Assembly: GCA_002077045.2 (NCBI GenBank)
Contig: KZ111206.1
Span: 8,787-66,157 of the forward strand
Direction: 5' to 3'
DNA: 57,371 nt
DNA from: Rachicladosporium sp. CCFEE 5018
Taxonomy: Eukaryota; Ascomycota; Dothideomycetes; Cladosporiales; Cladosporiaceae
The notes under the pieces were generated by a model. The model saw nothing but the letters and a program-made list of their open reading frames with translations, ran no database searches and was not told the DNA's origin. How positions within the stretch are numbered: the stretch's first letter is position 1; every line of letters begins with the position of its first letter. The translations under genes were made by a program, and so were the position numbers. Positions 29,497 to 39,602 of the stretch are shown here, one piece after another.

Positions 29497-31590
29497 TCAG
29501 CTTAGTTCTCTGGCGAGTGGGCTCTTAGTCCTGGCCTGACTTTCGCTCTGTGACCGCAGCACGCTCTGACGGGAGCCACTCGTGCTGGGTGGAGTCATGT
29601 TGGCTGGTCCAGGTGTGCGCAGTGTCATGTTGTGCGCACGAGCACTGTCATTCGTAGTTGAAGCAGATCTCGACAGATCTGGGGTGGAGATGCGTGACGG
29701 GGTCTGGAGCCGCTTAGTGGGAACCGGCGAGGGACTGGAGGGCGCATGCTGCGTCAGAAGGCGAGGTGGCTCGTTGTACTCATAGTCCTCGTCATACGGG
29801 AGGCCATAGGCGTCATTCTCCGGCTCGACACTTGCGCGGGTCGACGCAGCTGCGGCTCTCTGGATATATGCCTCGTTCCGGCGCTTGACAGGCGACTCGT
29901 CGTAGGGATCGAAGCCGACGCGCTGCACAGCATCGTTGCGCATACGACGGCGACGTTGTAGATCTGCACCCGCGCCAGCTGTGGCACTGTCCTCGAGGAA
30001 GAAGTTCAGGAACTCGTCAGGTATGCTGAGGTGAGGTTCTTGTCTGAACTGTTGCAGTGCGGCAAGCTTGAGGAGCATTTCTAGACCTGACAGGCTAGAC
30101 TTGATTGGTGGCAGACCTGGTCTAGAGGGACTGGAGTATGCGTCGGATTGATGGAAGGGGATCAGCTGTCTAGGTGATGGAGATGCGGTACTCTGTCTGA
30201 TAGAGAGCCTAGACAGCGCACCAGCCAAATTGGGCTCGAGAGACGGTGCTCTGCTGCTGGCTGGTCGGCTTGATGGTAGTTGTGAGTCGTTCGTATCGTC
30301 GTCATCATCATCTGATTCCACTGGCTCGGCATATAATTCGAATGCCATCCACTCCGGGTCTAGATCGGAGGGCAGTCGCCATGTGCTGTCAGAAAGTAGC
30401 GAAGGTGGCTGCGCTCCCGTGGCATGCGTCTGAGGACTCAGGTTCGTGGTGTCATTTGTGTGAGAGTCGTCACGAGTGCTCTGCGGGCTATCGAACATGT
30501 AATCCATACTTCGCGACCGCTGCAACTTGCTTCGTGGAGCCTCAGCGTGCAGGTCGCGCTTGAGGAGAAGTACTGGGTTGTTGGTCTCACCATCGCCGCC
30601 GATGTTGAGGATCTTGGCAGTGTCAGCGTAGAATACTTTCGACACCTCATGTACGGGTATGACATCGCGAATGCCAGCGTTGGAGACACCGTCGTAAGGC
30701 CCAGGCTGAGGATCTCCTTCCTCGAGGGTATGTACCCTGTCGTCGTCAAGGTCTTCGATGACGACTAGCTGATACGCATACTCCGCAGCTTGATTGCTCT
30801 CTCGGAATGAGGCCTGAGCCTCGCCTTCGCCATCTGTATGCGGCAGATCGTACATGCGATCCAGTGGCCGTCTGTAGAGCTTCACTTGAGCCTTGTGAAT
30901 GACCTCCTTCCACGTAGCAGCACGCACGCCATCTTCGTCTACCGGGCGCCAGGCATGACCGCCGAACAGCATATACAAGCTGAGGACGTAAGTTGGTCCC
31001 ACTTGCACGGAACTACCTGGCCTGTTGGCGTACTCGATGTCCGCCATTGTTAGGAACGTGCTGGCCTGTAGTAGACGTGAAGGCGAGATAGTCCCCGACA
31101 GCTTTGTTGACAGGTTGACGCCGGACGTGGTGATAGCAAGATTGATCAACGGAATAGCATCCTCGATCCGCTCCAGCAGTGCATTGATGTCAAGCACGAG
31201 CGATCTCATCTGCCGCTCGCATTGCTCTCGACTCGCTGCACGACTGCTCTGGCGACGTGATAGCTCATCCTCGTCTGCGCTCTGCTTGCAGCGTTCGCCA
31301 AGGCGCTGCATGTCGTATCGGATCTCCTTGGTCAGTGATACTGCAGACTCCAGCGAAGTGTTGCCACGAGCGGAGATCAGGTCGATCATGTCAATAGCCG
31401 GAGAGATGATTTGCATTTTGTTAGTGAGTCGGGACTGCAATCGAGCGAGCTCCTGGCGCTCCTTTCCTCGCGGCGCCTCTTTCAAGAGACGCCCGCATTG
31501 CTTGATCGCATAGCCAGTCGTGATGGTGATGCCAGATCTGATTGCGTAGTTCATTGCACCTTGCGTGACTTTACCTAGAAGTATGTCCAT
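29497..31590 (-). CDS. YRB30: Ran-binding protein of the Yrb30 type (contig B)
   Basis: Allelic copy of 11658-13751, also exactly 697 aa. The N-terminal Ran-binding part is almost unchanged. The Ser/Pro-rich C-terminal half has many replacements (around residues 360-390 and 590-650), compatible with a relaxed disordered region. The acidic run ESDDDDDDTND is kept. Confidence 0.74.
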   Translation of the reverse strand: MDILLGKVTQGAMNYAIRSGITITTGYAIKQCGRLLKEAPRGKERQELARLQSRLTNKMQIISPAIDMIDLISARGNTSLESAVSLTKEIRYDMQRLGERCKQSADEDELSRRQSSRAASREQCERQMRSLVLDINALLERIEDAIPLINLAITTSGVNLSTKLSGTISPSRLLQASTFLTMADIEYANRPGSSVQVGPTYVLSLYMLFGGHAWRPVDEDGVRAATWKEVIHKAQVKLYRRPLDRMYDLPHTDGEGEAQASFRESNQAAEYAYQLVVIEDLDDDRVHTLEEGDPQPGPYDGVSNAGIRDVIPVHEVSKVFYADTAKILNIGGDGETNNPVLLLKRDLHAEAPRSKLQRSRSMDYMFDSPQSTRDDSHTNDTTNLSPQTHATGAQPPSLLSDSTWRLPSDLDPEWMAFELYAEPVESDDDDDDTNDSQLPSSRPASSRAPSLEPNLAGALSRLSIRQSTASPSPRQLIPFHQSDAYSSPSRPGLPPIKSSLSGLEMLLKLAALQQFRQEPHLSIPDEFLNFFLEDSATAGAGADLQRRRRMRNDAVQRVGFDPYDESPVKRRNEAYIQRAAAASTRASVEPENDAYGLPYDEDYEYNEPPRLLTQHAPSSPSPVPTKRLQTPSRISTPDLSRSASTTNDSARAHNMTLRTPGPANMTPPSTSGSRQSVLRSQSESQARTKSPLARELS

Positions 31591-31895
31591 AGTGGCGACA
31601 GTGTCTGAAGCCTGTCACGACTGCTCGACTACCAATGTATGTTCACAGATCTGCGCATCGACCGGGAAAGCGAAGTTGAGTCGCAGAGGTGGTCGATGTC
31701 GAGTGACGGAACTGTCACGTTTAGATTTCAATAACGCAGAAGTCGCGAAGTAGACGCGGTGCACGTGGCTCGAGAGCTGACTCAGCACCCGCATCGATCG
31801 TTCGGAGTTTTCGAACTCCGAGAAGTGAATTGTCTCAAGAAATATTTGGGTAGTGACCAGAGTGCAAATAGCCTCAATAGAGACCGATTGCTAAC
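31591..31895. promoter_or_regulatory. Divergent promoter YRB30-like / MAK5 (contig B)
   Basis: 305-bp counterpart of 13752-14054. It keeps the CACGTG site and the TTCG-loop hairpin at 31802-31821. Confidence 0.45.
31802..31821 (+). other. Perfect inverted repeat with TTCG loop (contig B)
   Basis: Same 20 bases as 13962-13981 in A, 74 nt before the MAK5 ATG. Confidence 0.5.
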
Positions 31896-34244
31896 ATGGC
31901 TGCAACCAGTAACAAGCGACCGCTGCCGGCGAAAGTCGCTGCTATGAAAGACCGTAAGCGACAGAAGCTGGATCAAGACGCTCCACCGCCACAGGAAGGA
32001 TCAACTGCAGCCCCAGCGAAGCCACGCAAAGTGCATGATCTCAATAAGCTGGCTTGGAAAGACGTGAGCTTACCAGACCGACTCGACAGTTACGAAGGCT
32101 TCTTCGGCCTAGAGGAGATCGAAGATGTCGTCGTCACCAGGGAACCTGGATCCGGCAAAGTGTCTTTCGTCAGTCAGCACGCTGGCGAAGCCACGATGGA
32201 CGACTTGCCCGAGGCAGACGATTCTGTATCAGCACAAGATGGCGATGAGGAGTGGTCTGGCTTCGACGATGACGATGCTGTATCTGCGCCGCCGACAGTA
32301 TTGAAGCCCACTGCACTCGTAGCCAAAGCGTCGAAGCAACCGAAGCCGGAGAAGAAGGCAAAGGTCAAGGCGAAAGGTCAGGCGGACCTCGAAGCTAAGT
32401 CGAAAGGTTCCTCGAAGCCTGCAGCCGTGCTACAGACTCTGGAAGCGACTGCAGACGAAGTCGACGTTGATATGTCCGCGTGGCTATCGTTGAAGCTTTC
32501 ACCTGATACTATGGCTGCTTTGGCTAAACTTAAGTTTGCCACACCAAGTAAGATACAGCAGTCTGCGATACCTCCAATATTGGCTGGTCACGATGTCATA
32601 GGTAAAGCATCGACTGGATCGGGCAAGACGTTGGCATTCGGCATTCCTATCCTCGAGCACTACTTGGATGTTCGCCAGTCGCGGACGACTGATAAGACCA
32701 AAGCGCCCATCGCGCTCATACTCTCGCCCACCCGCGAGCTTGCATATCAGCTCAATGACCATCTGACTGCATTGTGTTCTACCGGCGTTTTCGAGGCGCC
32801 CTCAATTGCGACAGTCACGGGTGGTCTGTCCGTGCAGAAGCAACAGCGTCAACTGCGATATGCAGACATTATCATCGGGACCCCCGGTCGTCTCTGGGAG
32901 GTGATAAGCGCTGGCAAGGGGCTCATGAACTCGATTAGGCAGATCCAGTTCCTTGTCATCGATGAGGCTGATCGTCTGCTAAGCGAGGGCAATTTCAAGG
33001 AGGTCATCGAGATACTGACTATGCTCGACAAGGAAGATACCGATGAGGACGCCGCAAACGAAGTCGAAGACGTAGTCGCAACTACGATCGCGGTATCTCG
33101 GCAGACGCTTGTCTTCTCCGCTACTTTCGACCGAGGACTACAAAAGAAGCTGTCAGGCAAGATCAAGAATGGTGGCGCCCTAAGTTCCAACAAGGACACC
33201 ATGCAGTACCTTCTTGGCAAGCTCAACTTCAGGGAGGAACATCCTAAGTTCATCGATGCCAACCCTATCTCACAGATGGCGTCTGGCCTCAGGGAGGGCT
33301 TGATCGAGTGCGCAGGGCCCGAGAAGGATCTATATCTGTACTCACTGCTACTACTGTACCGCAACGCGCGAACGCTTGTGTTCTGCAATTCCATCAGTGC
33401 CGTGCGACGACTGAATCCATTCCTACAAAACCTGGACCTCCCAGTAGTCGCGCTACATTCCGGCATGACACAAAAGGCACGACTACGATCAGTGGAGCGC
33501 TTCTCGCAGAAAGGCAAAGAAGGTGGTAAGACGGCTTCAATCATGGTCTCGACGGATGTCGCAGCACGCGGTCTCGATATACCTGCGGTTCAGCTGGTGA
33601 TACATTACCACTTGCCACGAGCTGCGGACATGTATGTCCATCGATCTGGTCGGACAGCTAGAGCAGGGCAGCCGGGGTCTAGCATCTTGATCTGCGGACC
33701 AGAGGAGGTTGGTGGCGTTCGTCGACTAGTAGCGAAAGTGCACGCACGCTCTGCCAGCACGGACGATGAGTCCACTGCTTCAGCTAGGAAGCAAGGCTAC
33801 TACATCCGCACTCTCGACATGGATCGACGTATTGTCTCGCGATTGCGGCCACGAGCCCAACTGGCGAAGAAGCTCGCTGATATTGGTAGTGCGAAGGAGA
33901 AGGGTAGCAAAGAGGACGACTTCATGCGGGCTGCTGCTGACGAGCTCGGTGTCGACTACGATTCCGAGGAGTTCGAGAAGGAGGCACCTGGTCGGCATGG
34001 CAGAGGCGCTGGACGTAAGAAGAAGGAGAAGGTAGCGAGGGATATCTCAAAAGGCGAGGCTGGTAGCATGAGAGCAGAACTGAGGGAGCTGTTGCGGCAG
34101 AGGGTCAATGTGGGAGTCAGTGAGAAATATATCACTTCGGGGACGGTGGATGTGGATGAGTTGCTGAAGCAGAAAGAGATTGGGGAGCGCAAGACGGGCG
34201 AGTTCTTGGGCAATGCTGGAGGTGTAGGATTGGAAGATCTGTAG
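31896..34244 (+). CDS. MAK5: DEAD-box ATP-dependent RNA helicase Mak5 (contig B)
   Basis: Allelic copy of 14055-16403, identical length of 782 aa and all helicase motifs intact. Amino acid changes are few and conservative (KKDT to KEDT in the Mak5 insert, MKLS to LKLS before the Q-motif region). Silent differences are unevenly spread: the first 550 bp are nearly identical to A, while 32500-32850 and 33170-33900 carry many synonymous changes. Confidence 0.88.
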   Translation: MAATSNKRPLPAKVAAMKDRKRQKLDQDAPPPQEGSTAAPAKPRKVHDLNKLAWKDVSLPDRLDSYEGFFGLEEIEDVVVTREPGSGKVSFVSQHAGEATMDDLPEADDSVSAQDGDEEWSGFDDDDAVSAPPTVLKPTALVAKASKQPKPEKKAKVKAKGQADLEAKSKGSSKPAAVLQTLEATADEVDVDMSAWLSLKLSPDTMAALAKLKFATPSKIQQSAIPPILAGHDVIGKASTGSGKTLAFGIPILEHYLDVRQSRTTDKTKAPIALILSPTRELAYQLNDHLTALCSTGVFEAPSIATVTGGLSVQKQQRQLRYADIIIGTPGRLWEVISAGKGLMNSIRQIQFLVIDEADRLLSEGNFKEVIEILTMLDKEDTDEDAANEVEDVVATTIAVSRQTLVFSATFDRGLQKKLSGKIKNGGALSSNKDTMQYLLGKLNFREEHPKFIDANPISQMASGLREGLIECAGPEKDLYLYSLLLLYRNARTLVFCNSISAVRRLNPFLQNLDLPVVALHSGMTQKARLRSVERFSQKGKEGGKTASIMVSTDVAARGLDIPAVQLVIHYHLPRAADMYVHRSGRTARAGQPGSSILICGPEEVGGVRRLVAKVHARSASTDDESTASARKQGYYIRTLDMDRRIVSRLRPRAQLAKKLADIGSAKEKGSKEDDFMRAAADELGVDYDSEEFEKEAPGRHGRGAGRKKKEKVARDISKGEAGSMRAELRELLRQRVNVGVSEKYITSGTVDVDELLKQKEIGERKTGEFLGNAGGVGLEDL

Positions 34245-34313
34245 GATAGTATGAACATATACTGCCTGACCGCAGCTTGATGCATGACATTGAACTTAGG
34301 GCTTGCTGCAAGC

Positions 34314-34337
34314 CCCCACATCATTGCTGAAGTGGGG
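34314..34337 (+). other. Imperfect hairpin upstream of MTA phosphorylase (contig B)
   Basis: Arms CCCCACATCA and TGAAGTGGGG with a 4-nt loop; arms match A, loop does not. Confidence 0.5.
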
Positions 34338-34495
34338 CACAAAAAAGTCCCAATGGCTTACACACAGTAAACACCGCGAAGCATACTTTGTTTATACAAA
34401 AGTTCCTTGATCGATTTACTCTGTACTCAATCAGGAAGCTCTAGCATCTCCCCAGACTGATCTTGAGCGCATCGTCGGACAGTATTGCCGTCAAC

Positions 34496-35480
34496 ATGAG
34501 CAGCAACTCGGACTCTTACCCTCGTACGCCATCAGCACCTGCTACTGCCTGTGCATAACTGATCACTTTCCGTAGACCCCGTCCGGATTGCAGTCATCGG
34601 TGGCACCGGTCTCCAGTCCCTCCCCAACTTCACTCACGTCGCAACCCTCAACATCAAAACCCCCTGGGGCACTCCCTCCTCGCCAATCTCAGTCCTCCAC
34701 CACCCCTCCCCCACATCAGGCGATCCGATCCCAGTCGCGTTCCTCTCCCGCCATGGCCTCCACCACGAGCTCGCGCCGCATGAGGTCCCCTCACAAGCCA
34801 ACATCGCCGCGCTGCGAAGCATAGGCGTCCGCACAATCATAGCCTTCAGCGCAGTAGGCAGCTTACAAGAACCGATCAAACCCCGCGACTTCTTGATCCC
34901 CGATCAGATCATTGATCGCACGAAAGGGATAAGGCCCTTTACATTCTTCGAAGGCGGCATGGTCGGGCATGTAGGCTTCGCAGACCCGTTCGACAACTCC
35001 ATCGGCGAGATCGTGCGAAAATGCGGACATAGTCTTTCAGGCGAAGACGTTCGGCTGCACGACAAAGGCACACTGATCTGCATGGAAGGCCCGCAATTCA
35101 GCACCCGCGCAGAGTCGAACATGTACCGCTCCTTCGGCGGCAGCGTTATAAACATGTCCGCTCTGCCTGAAGCGAAGCTGGCGAAGGAAGCGGAGATCGC
35201 GTACCAGATGATCTGCATGTCTACGGACTATGACTGCTGGCACGAGAGTGGGGATGTGAATGTCGAGATGGTGATGGGGAATATGAAGGCTAATGCGGAG
35301 AATGCTAGACGTTTTGTGGGAGCGGTGCTGGATGAGTTGAGTAAGGAGGAGCATGCTGATGTGGTTGAAGCGAAGCATTTGGAGGGGCAGATGAAGTTTG
35401 CTGGGGGGATTACGGCGCCGGCGGGGAGGAGCGACAAGGCGAAGGAGGGGATTGAGTGGTTGTTTCCGGGGTACTTTTGA
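34496..35480 (+). CDS. MEU1: S-methyl-5'-thioadenosine phosphorylase (contig B)
   Basis: Allelic copy of 16667-17651: exon 1 34496-34523 (28 nt), intron 34524-34575 (52 nt, ends CGTAG), exon 2 34576-35480, 310 aa. The first-exon frame would hit a stop without splicing, which supports the intron. The codon 12 nt upstream that is ATG in A is TTG here. The C-terminal end reads GIEWLFPGYF against RMEWLFPGYF in A and C, a useful marker of haplotype. Confidence 0.85.
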
Positions 35481-35737
35481 TTGAGTAGCTCATGGGTGAC
35501 GTGAGAGGACGAGCAAGAGCGCCGGAGCGAGTTCAACACGGACGGCGATAGACGTAGAGCAATTTGAGATACCCAATGCATTCGCATCGACTGATGGACA
35601 CACCGACCAGGCGCTGTCTAAGTGAAGAGTAAGAGACCCTGCACACCGACCCCTCGGCAGTGGCTCACCCTCTCTTCGGTGCCGAGTATGCCGTAGCGAC
35701 TTGGGAGCGAGTCGCGAAGACCTCCTCCCTTGAGCAT

Positions 35738-36699
35738 CTAGAACAGAGTCGCGCCGCCATCAATCACAAAGTCCGCCCCGTTAATATACGTCCCCGCCCG
35801 ACTTGCCAGCAGCACACACACGCCATCCAGCTCACCCACAGCTCCCATCCGCCCCATCGGGTTCCTACTAGCCCAAACCTTCCGCATCTCCTCGATACTC
35901 CCCTCACCAGCATTGAGAATCGTGTCCATGTAGCCAGGGCTGATCGAGTTGACTCGTATCCCTGCGTGCGCCCATTCTGCTGCTAGACTGGATTTGAGGG
36001 CGACGACAGCGGCTTTGGAGACATTGTAGGCCGCTTGGGGTTGAGGGTAGTTGACTCTATGGGCGGAGATGGATGCAGTGAGCGTTATGCTACGATTTGG
36101 TGCGGGATTGGAGGCCATGTGCTGTGCAATTGCTTGAGCCGTGAGGAAAGAGCCGGTGATGTTGACATCTAGAGTTTTGCGGAATTGTTCTGCCGTCATT
36201 GTGAGGGCGGGAACGCAGCCAACTATGCCAGCGAAGCAGAACAGGTGGTCTACGGTCTCGAAGACCTCAAGCGTCTCATGAAGGCCGACCGTGACTGACC
36301 CCTGGTCGGTGACGTCCACTGGTACAACAATGACCGGAGACTGCTCAGAACTGTCGTTCAGCTCATCGATGGCTGGCTTGGACAACTGTAGAGTGGCGGG
36401 CAGGTCCCACAAGGCAACACCAGATGCGCCGTGTTCTAGTAGTGCCCGGGCGGCCGATAGGCCGAGTGTGCCAGCGCCTCCTGTGACTGTCTCGAGGTCA
36501 GCAATACACCTCTGTCGTGCTCGAAGAAGATGCAAGTACCGACGCAGCACCCCTCGACTGCAAATCTTGCGATCGCCCGGCCTTCAGGCGTTAGATAGTG
36601 TGGCAACGGTGGAGGCGGCGCAGTCAGAGATGAGTCGGAGCCGTCCGATAGAGTCATGGATGGGATTTGTCTGGATGTCAATGCATTGCGATCGGCCAT
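35738..36699 (-). CDS. Short-chain dehydrogenase, SOU1/mannitol dehydrogenase-like (contig B)
   Basis: Two exons, 36699-36540 and 36486-35738, intron 36487-36539 (53 nt, GTACTT donor, CTGAC branch, CAG). The spliced product is 302 aa. The junction yields FAVEGCCVVTGGAGTLG, a classical Rossmann start. Later motifs: FCFAGIVG, LTASISAHRVNYPQPQAAYN with catalytic Y and K (YNVSK), and RVNSISPGYMDT. These are typical of the sorbose reductase / NADP-mannitol dehydrogenase / L-xylulose reductase branch of SDRs. The N-terminal 45 residues are a low-complexity extension. Exact sugar substrate unknown. Confidence 0.8.
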
Positions 36700-37080
36700 G
36701 TTGCTGTTGTGGGAGTTGATGTCTTAGCGTCGATTCAGAATCTGGTCGTTGAAGTGCTTCAGCTTCAAGCCGATTTCTCCGTGTCACTGTAAAGCAGGTT
36801 GAGCAATGCTGTAGAGATCAGCAGATACAACTCATTAGTATTGCAAAGTCAACATGAAGAAGGCGCGGCGAACGAAAGCAGTAGTCCGAAGTGAGGTCAC
36901 CTCATGCAGGTACCGTTCATCGCTCTTACTCCAAAGTCATCCCGAGCTTCCCGAATGCCGAGAATTTAATGGAGCGATATATGAAGGGCCTGATACACAA
37001 GTTGCTGCGAGAAATGGCTTGACATGTTGCTTTCGAAGGTATGTACAGTGTATCTATACAGCGGCGGTTGTGTGTGAAAA
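36700..37080. other. Intergenic, SDR promoter and NDUFS3 3' end (contig B)
   Basis: 381 bp. Contains short plus-strand ORFs running antisense into NDUFS3, of different length in B and C, which I do not consider genes. No RNA gene seen. Confidence 0.45.
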
Positions 37081-38169
37081 CTATTTCTTGGGCTCTTCGG
37101 GCTTTGGCTCCGGCTTGGGTGTGGGTAGCTTGAACTGCGATTTTGTCAGTACCTGTAGTGTTGGTAGCAGCACCGCACCATGTACTCACAGTCTCTGGCT
37201 TTCTGTCTTGTCCCGGTCCCACCTATAGAGGTCAGTAGATGCATTACGGGCACCAAGCCTTGAACACAACGGACCTGCTCCCATGCTGCTGTTCCACCCT
37301 CGAAGTTCCGGAACGCCTGAGTCAACTCCAGTGGCTCAACGACAATCCGCTTCTTCTCCTCATCATATCGAATCTCAGTGTATCCGGTCAACGGGAAGTC
37401 CTTCCGCAGTGGATGTCCATCGAACCCATAGTCTGTCATTATCCTTCGCAGATCTGGGTGTCCCACGAAGAAGACACCGAACAGATCGTACACCTCTCTC
37501 TCGTACCAGTTTGCACCATCGTACAGATCGCAGACTGATGGCACGGGCGTGGCCTCATCCGCGTAGGTCTTCACTCGTATGCGTGCGTTGTGGCGGACCG
37601 AGAGCAAGTTGTAGACGACCTCAAAGCGCTGGTCGCGTGTCGGATAGTCGACGGCAGTGATGTCGCTGACTTGGGTGAACTCGGCTGCGGTGTGGTACTT
37701 GAGAAAGGACATGGTCGGGATCACGCCAGAGGGAGAGATGTATATCTAGATTGTTGTTAGACCAAAGGGTGCGTCAAGTATACCCTTCGTCCTTACCGTA
37801 AGCTCATCTTTCCACACGGAGAACCTAAAGAGGCACATCAGTACTGCGCTTGAGTGCTCTGCATAGTATCACGACTTACTGCTGGACATATCGCGGCAGA
37901 CACGACAACAAGTACTGGCCATACTTGTGCAACTCCTCCGCCCGTTCGGTGTACTTGTCATTCGGATTGACTATGGGAACATGCAGTGTCTGCTGTGCAT
38001 TGCGCTGTGCGTGTCGTAAATTTGGCAGGTCGCTCACATCGGCGGCGAGTTCCTTGGAACGGATGGTCGTCGTCGCAAAGCTCCTGGGAATGTGGCGGGA
38101 GGTGTTGCCACCCCTTGCTGCCCGGAGGACTGAGCCCAGCGGCCGAGTCACTGACTGTCGCGCTGCCAT
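37081..38169 (-). CDS. NDUFS3: NADH dehydrogenase (complex I) 30-kDa subunit, NDUFS3 (contig B)
   Basis: Five exons on the minus strand: 38169-37880, 37824-37797 (28 nt), 37745-37275, 37222-37190 (33 nt), 37134-37081. Introns 37825-37879, 37746-37796, 37223-37274 and 37135-37189 are all GT-AG. Product 291 aa. The N terminus is an Arg/Ser-rich mitochondrial presequence. The body has the 30-kDa subunit signature: YEREVYDLFGVFFVGHPDLRR (21 residues at the conserved site, not listed further), then YGFDGHPLRKDFPLTGY. The C terminus is Pro/Lys/Glu-rich. This subunit is in the matrix-arm Q module of respiratory complex I. Confidence 0.9.
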
Positions 38170-38547
38170 CGTCGCTGTGGTGGTGAAGAGCAGGAGTGAT
38201 CTCCAGTGTTAGACCTGCATCGCCATTGGGGGAGCTTTGGCTTGTTCCATCATGAAGGCTTAGCGTGCGGGTAGTTCCGTTGCAACGCAGGAGCAACCTC
38301 CAGACTCGCGACTGCGCAGACCTTCACATCCAATACTGTATCACCTCCCCACGACTAATCACCCTCCTCACATCACCTCTCGCCACCTCTATCACTGCCG
38401 CCACTGGATCTTCCGCCTACTCCACCTCCCCCCTTTGACATCTCCAACGCCACCCGCCAATCTGGCTTCATTGCACGCCCGTCGGCAGTGCCTGTCTTTA
38501 CATAGCACCACTCCGTCCGCCTGGCCATCACGACAAACAAATACAGT
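38170..38547. promoter_or_regulatory. Divergent promoter NDUFS3 / NOT4 (contig B)
   Basis: 378 bp, pyrimidine-rich on the plus strand toward the NOT4 start, typical of a fungal 5' leader. Small indels relative to 42036-42413. No gene. Confidence 0.5.
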
Positions 38548-39014
38548 ATGTCTAAGGGGCTACAGGACACATTCATCGTCGATGACGATGAAGAGGAGAC
38601 GTGTCCGCTGTGCGTTGAGGAGTTTGACCTCACAGACAAGGGCTTCAAGCCATGTCCCTGTGGCTATCAGGTAACGCCACCTCACTCGCATGCATATGCC
38701 AAGGTACAATACTGACGACAGAACGTAGATATGTCAGTTCTGCTACAACAATGTCAAGAACAACATGAACGGCCTGTGTCCGGCATGCAGACGACCATAC
38801 AACGATGCCGACATACAATATAAGCTCATCACTCCCGAAGAGACGGCCGCGCACAAGTCTCGGCAAGCACAGAAGCTGAAGAAGACTCAGCAACTGCTGC
38901 AGAAGGAGCGACAGCGAGCAGAAGCCGACAGCCTCAGTCGCAAACACCTCGCTGGTCTACGTGTGGTGCAGAAGAACCTCGTTTATGTGACTGGTCTTTC
39001 GCCCAACGTTGATG
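38548..39014 (+). CDS. NOT4: NOT4 ubiquitin ligase, 5' fragment (contig B)
   Basis: Exon 1 38548-38670, intron 38671-38728, then exon 2 until the N gap at 39015. It encodes the C4C4 RING finger and the start of the RRM and is cut at the point equal to 42880 in contig C. The truncation is an assembly edge, not a mutation. Confidence 0.85.
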
Positions 39015-39114
39015 NNNNNNNNNNNNNNNNNNNNNNNNNNNNNNNNNNNNNNNNNNNNNNNNNNNNNNNNNNNNNNNNNNNNNNNNNNNNNNNNNNNNNN
39101 NNNNNNNNNNNNNN
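39015..39114. other. Assembly gap, 100 N (B|C junction)
   Basis: Exactly 100 N. Sequence on the left belongs in NOT4, on the right in MTA phosphorylase, which lies upstream in gene order; the junction is therefore not a true adjacency. Confidence 0.98.
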
Positions 39115-39345
39115 GGGGATGTGAATGTCGAGATGGTGATGGGGAATATGAAGGCTAATGCGGAGAATGCTAGACGTTTTGTGGGAGCGGTGCTGGATGA
39201 GTTGAGTAAGGAGGAGCATGCTGATGTGGTTGAAGCGAAGCATTTGGAGGGGCAGATGAAGTTTGCTGGGGGGATTACGGCGCCGGCGGGGAGGAGCGAC
39301 AAGGCGAAGGAGAGGATGGAGTGGTTGTTTCCGGGGTACTTTTGA
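39115..39345 (+). CDS. MEU1: S-methyl-5'-thioadenosine phosphorylase, 3' fragment (contig C)
   Basis: Last 76 codons plus stop of MTA phosphorylase, reading the same as 17421-17651 of contig A, including the RMEWLFPGYF end that distinguishes it from B. The 405 bp 39115-39519 match the end of A in register throughout. Confidence 0.9.
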   Translation, partial: GDVNVEMVMGNMKANAENARRFVGAVLDELSKEEHADVVEAKHLEGQMKFAGGITAPAGRSDKAKERMEWLFPGYF

Positions 39346-39602
39346 TTGAGTAGCTCATGAGTGACGTGAGAGGACGAGCAAGAGCGCCGGAGCGAGTTCA
39401 ACACGCACGGCGATAGACTTAGAGCAATTTGAGATACCCAATGCATTCGCATCGACTGATGGACACACCGACCAGGCGCTGTCTAAGTGAAGAGTAAGAG
39501 ACCCTGCACACCGACCCCTCGGCAGTGGCTCACCCTCTCTTCGGTGCCGAGTATGCCGTAGCGACTTGGGAGCGAGTCGCGAAGACCTCCTCCCTTGAGC
39601 AT

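Noticed and set aside
1..39014. A biological tandem segmental duplication of about 17.8 kb
   Set aside because: Both junctions are 100-N placeholders, B and C re-enter the same locus, and A and C share a 405-bp end overlap; haplotype duplication in assembly explains all of this.
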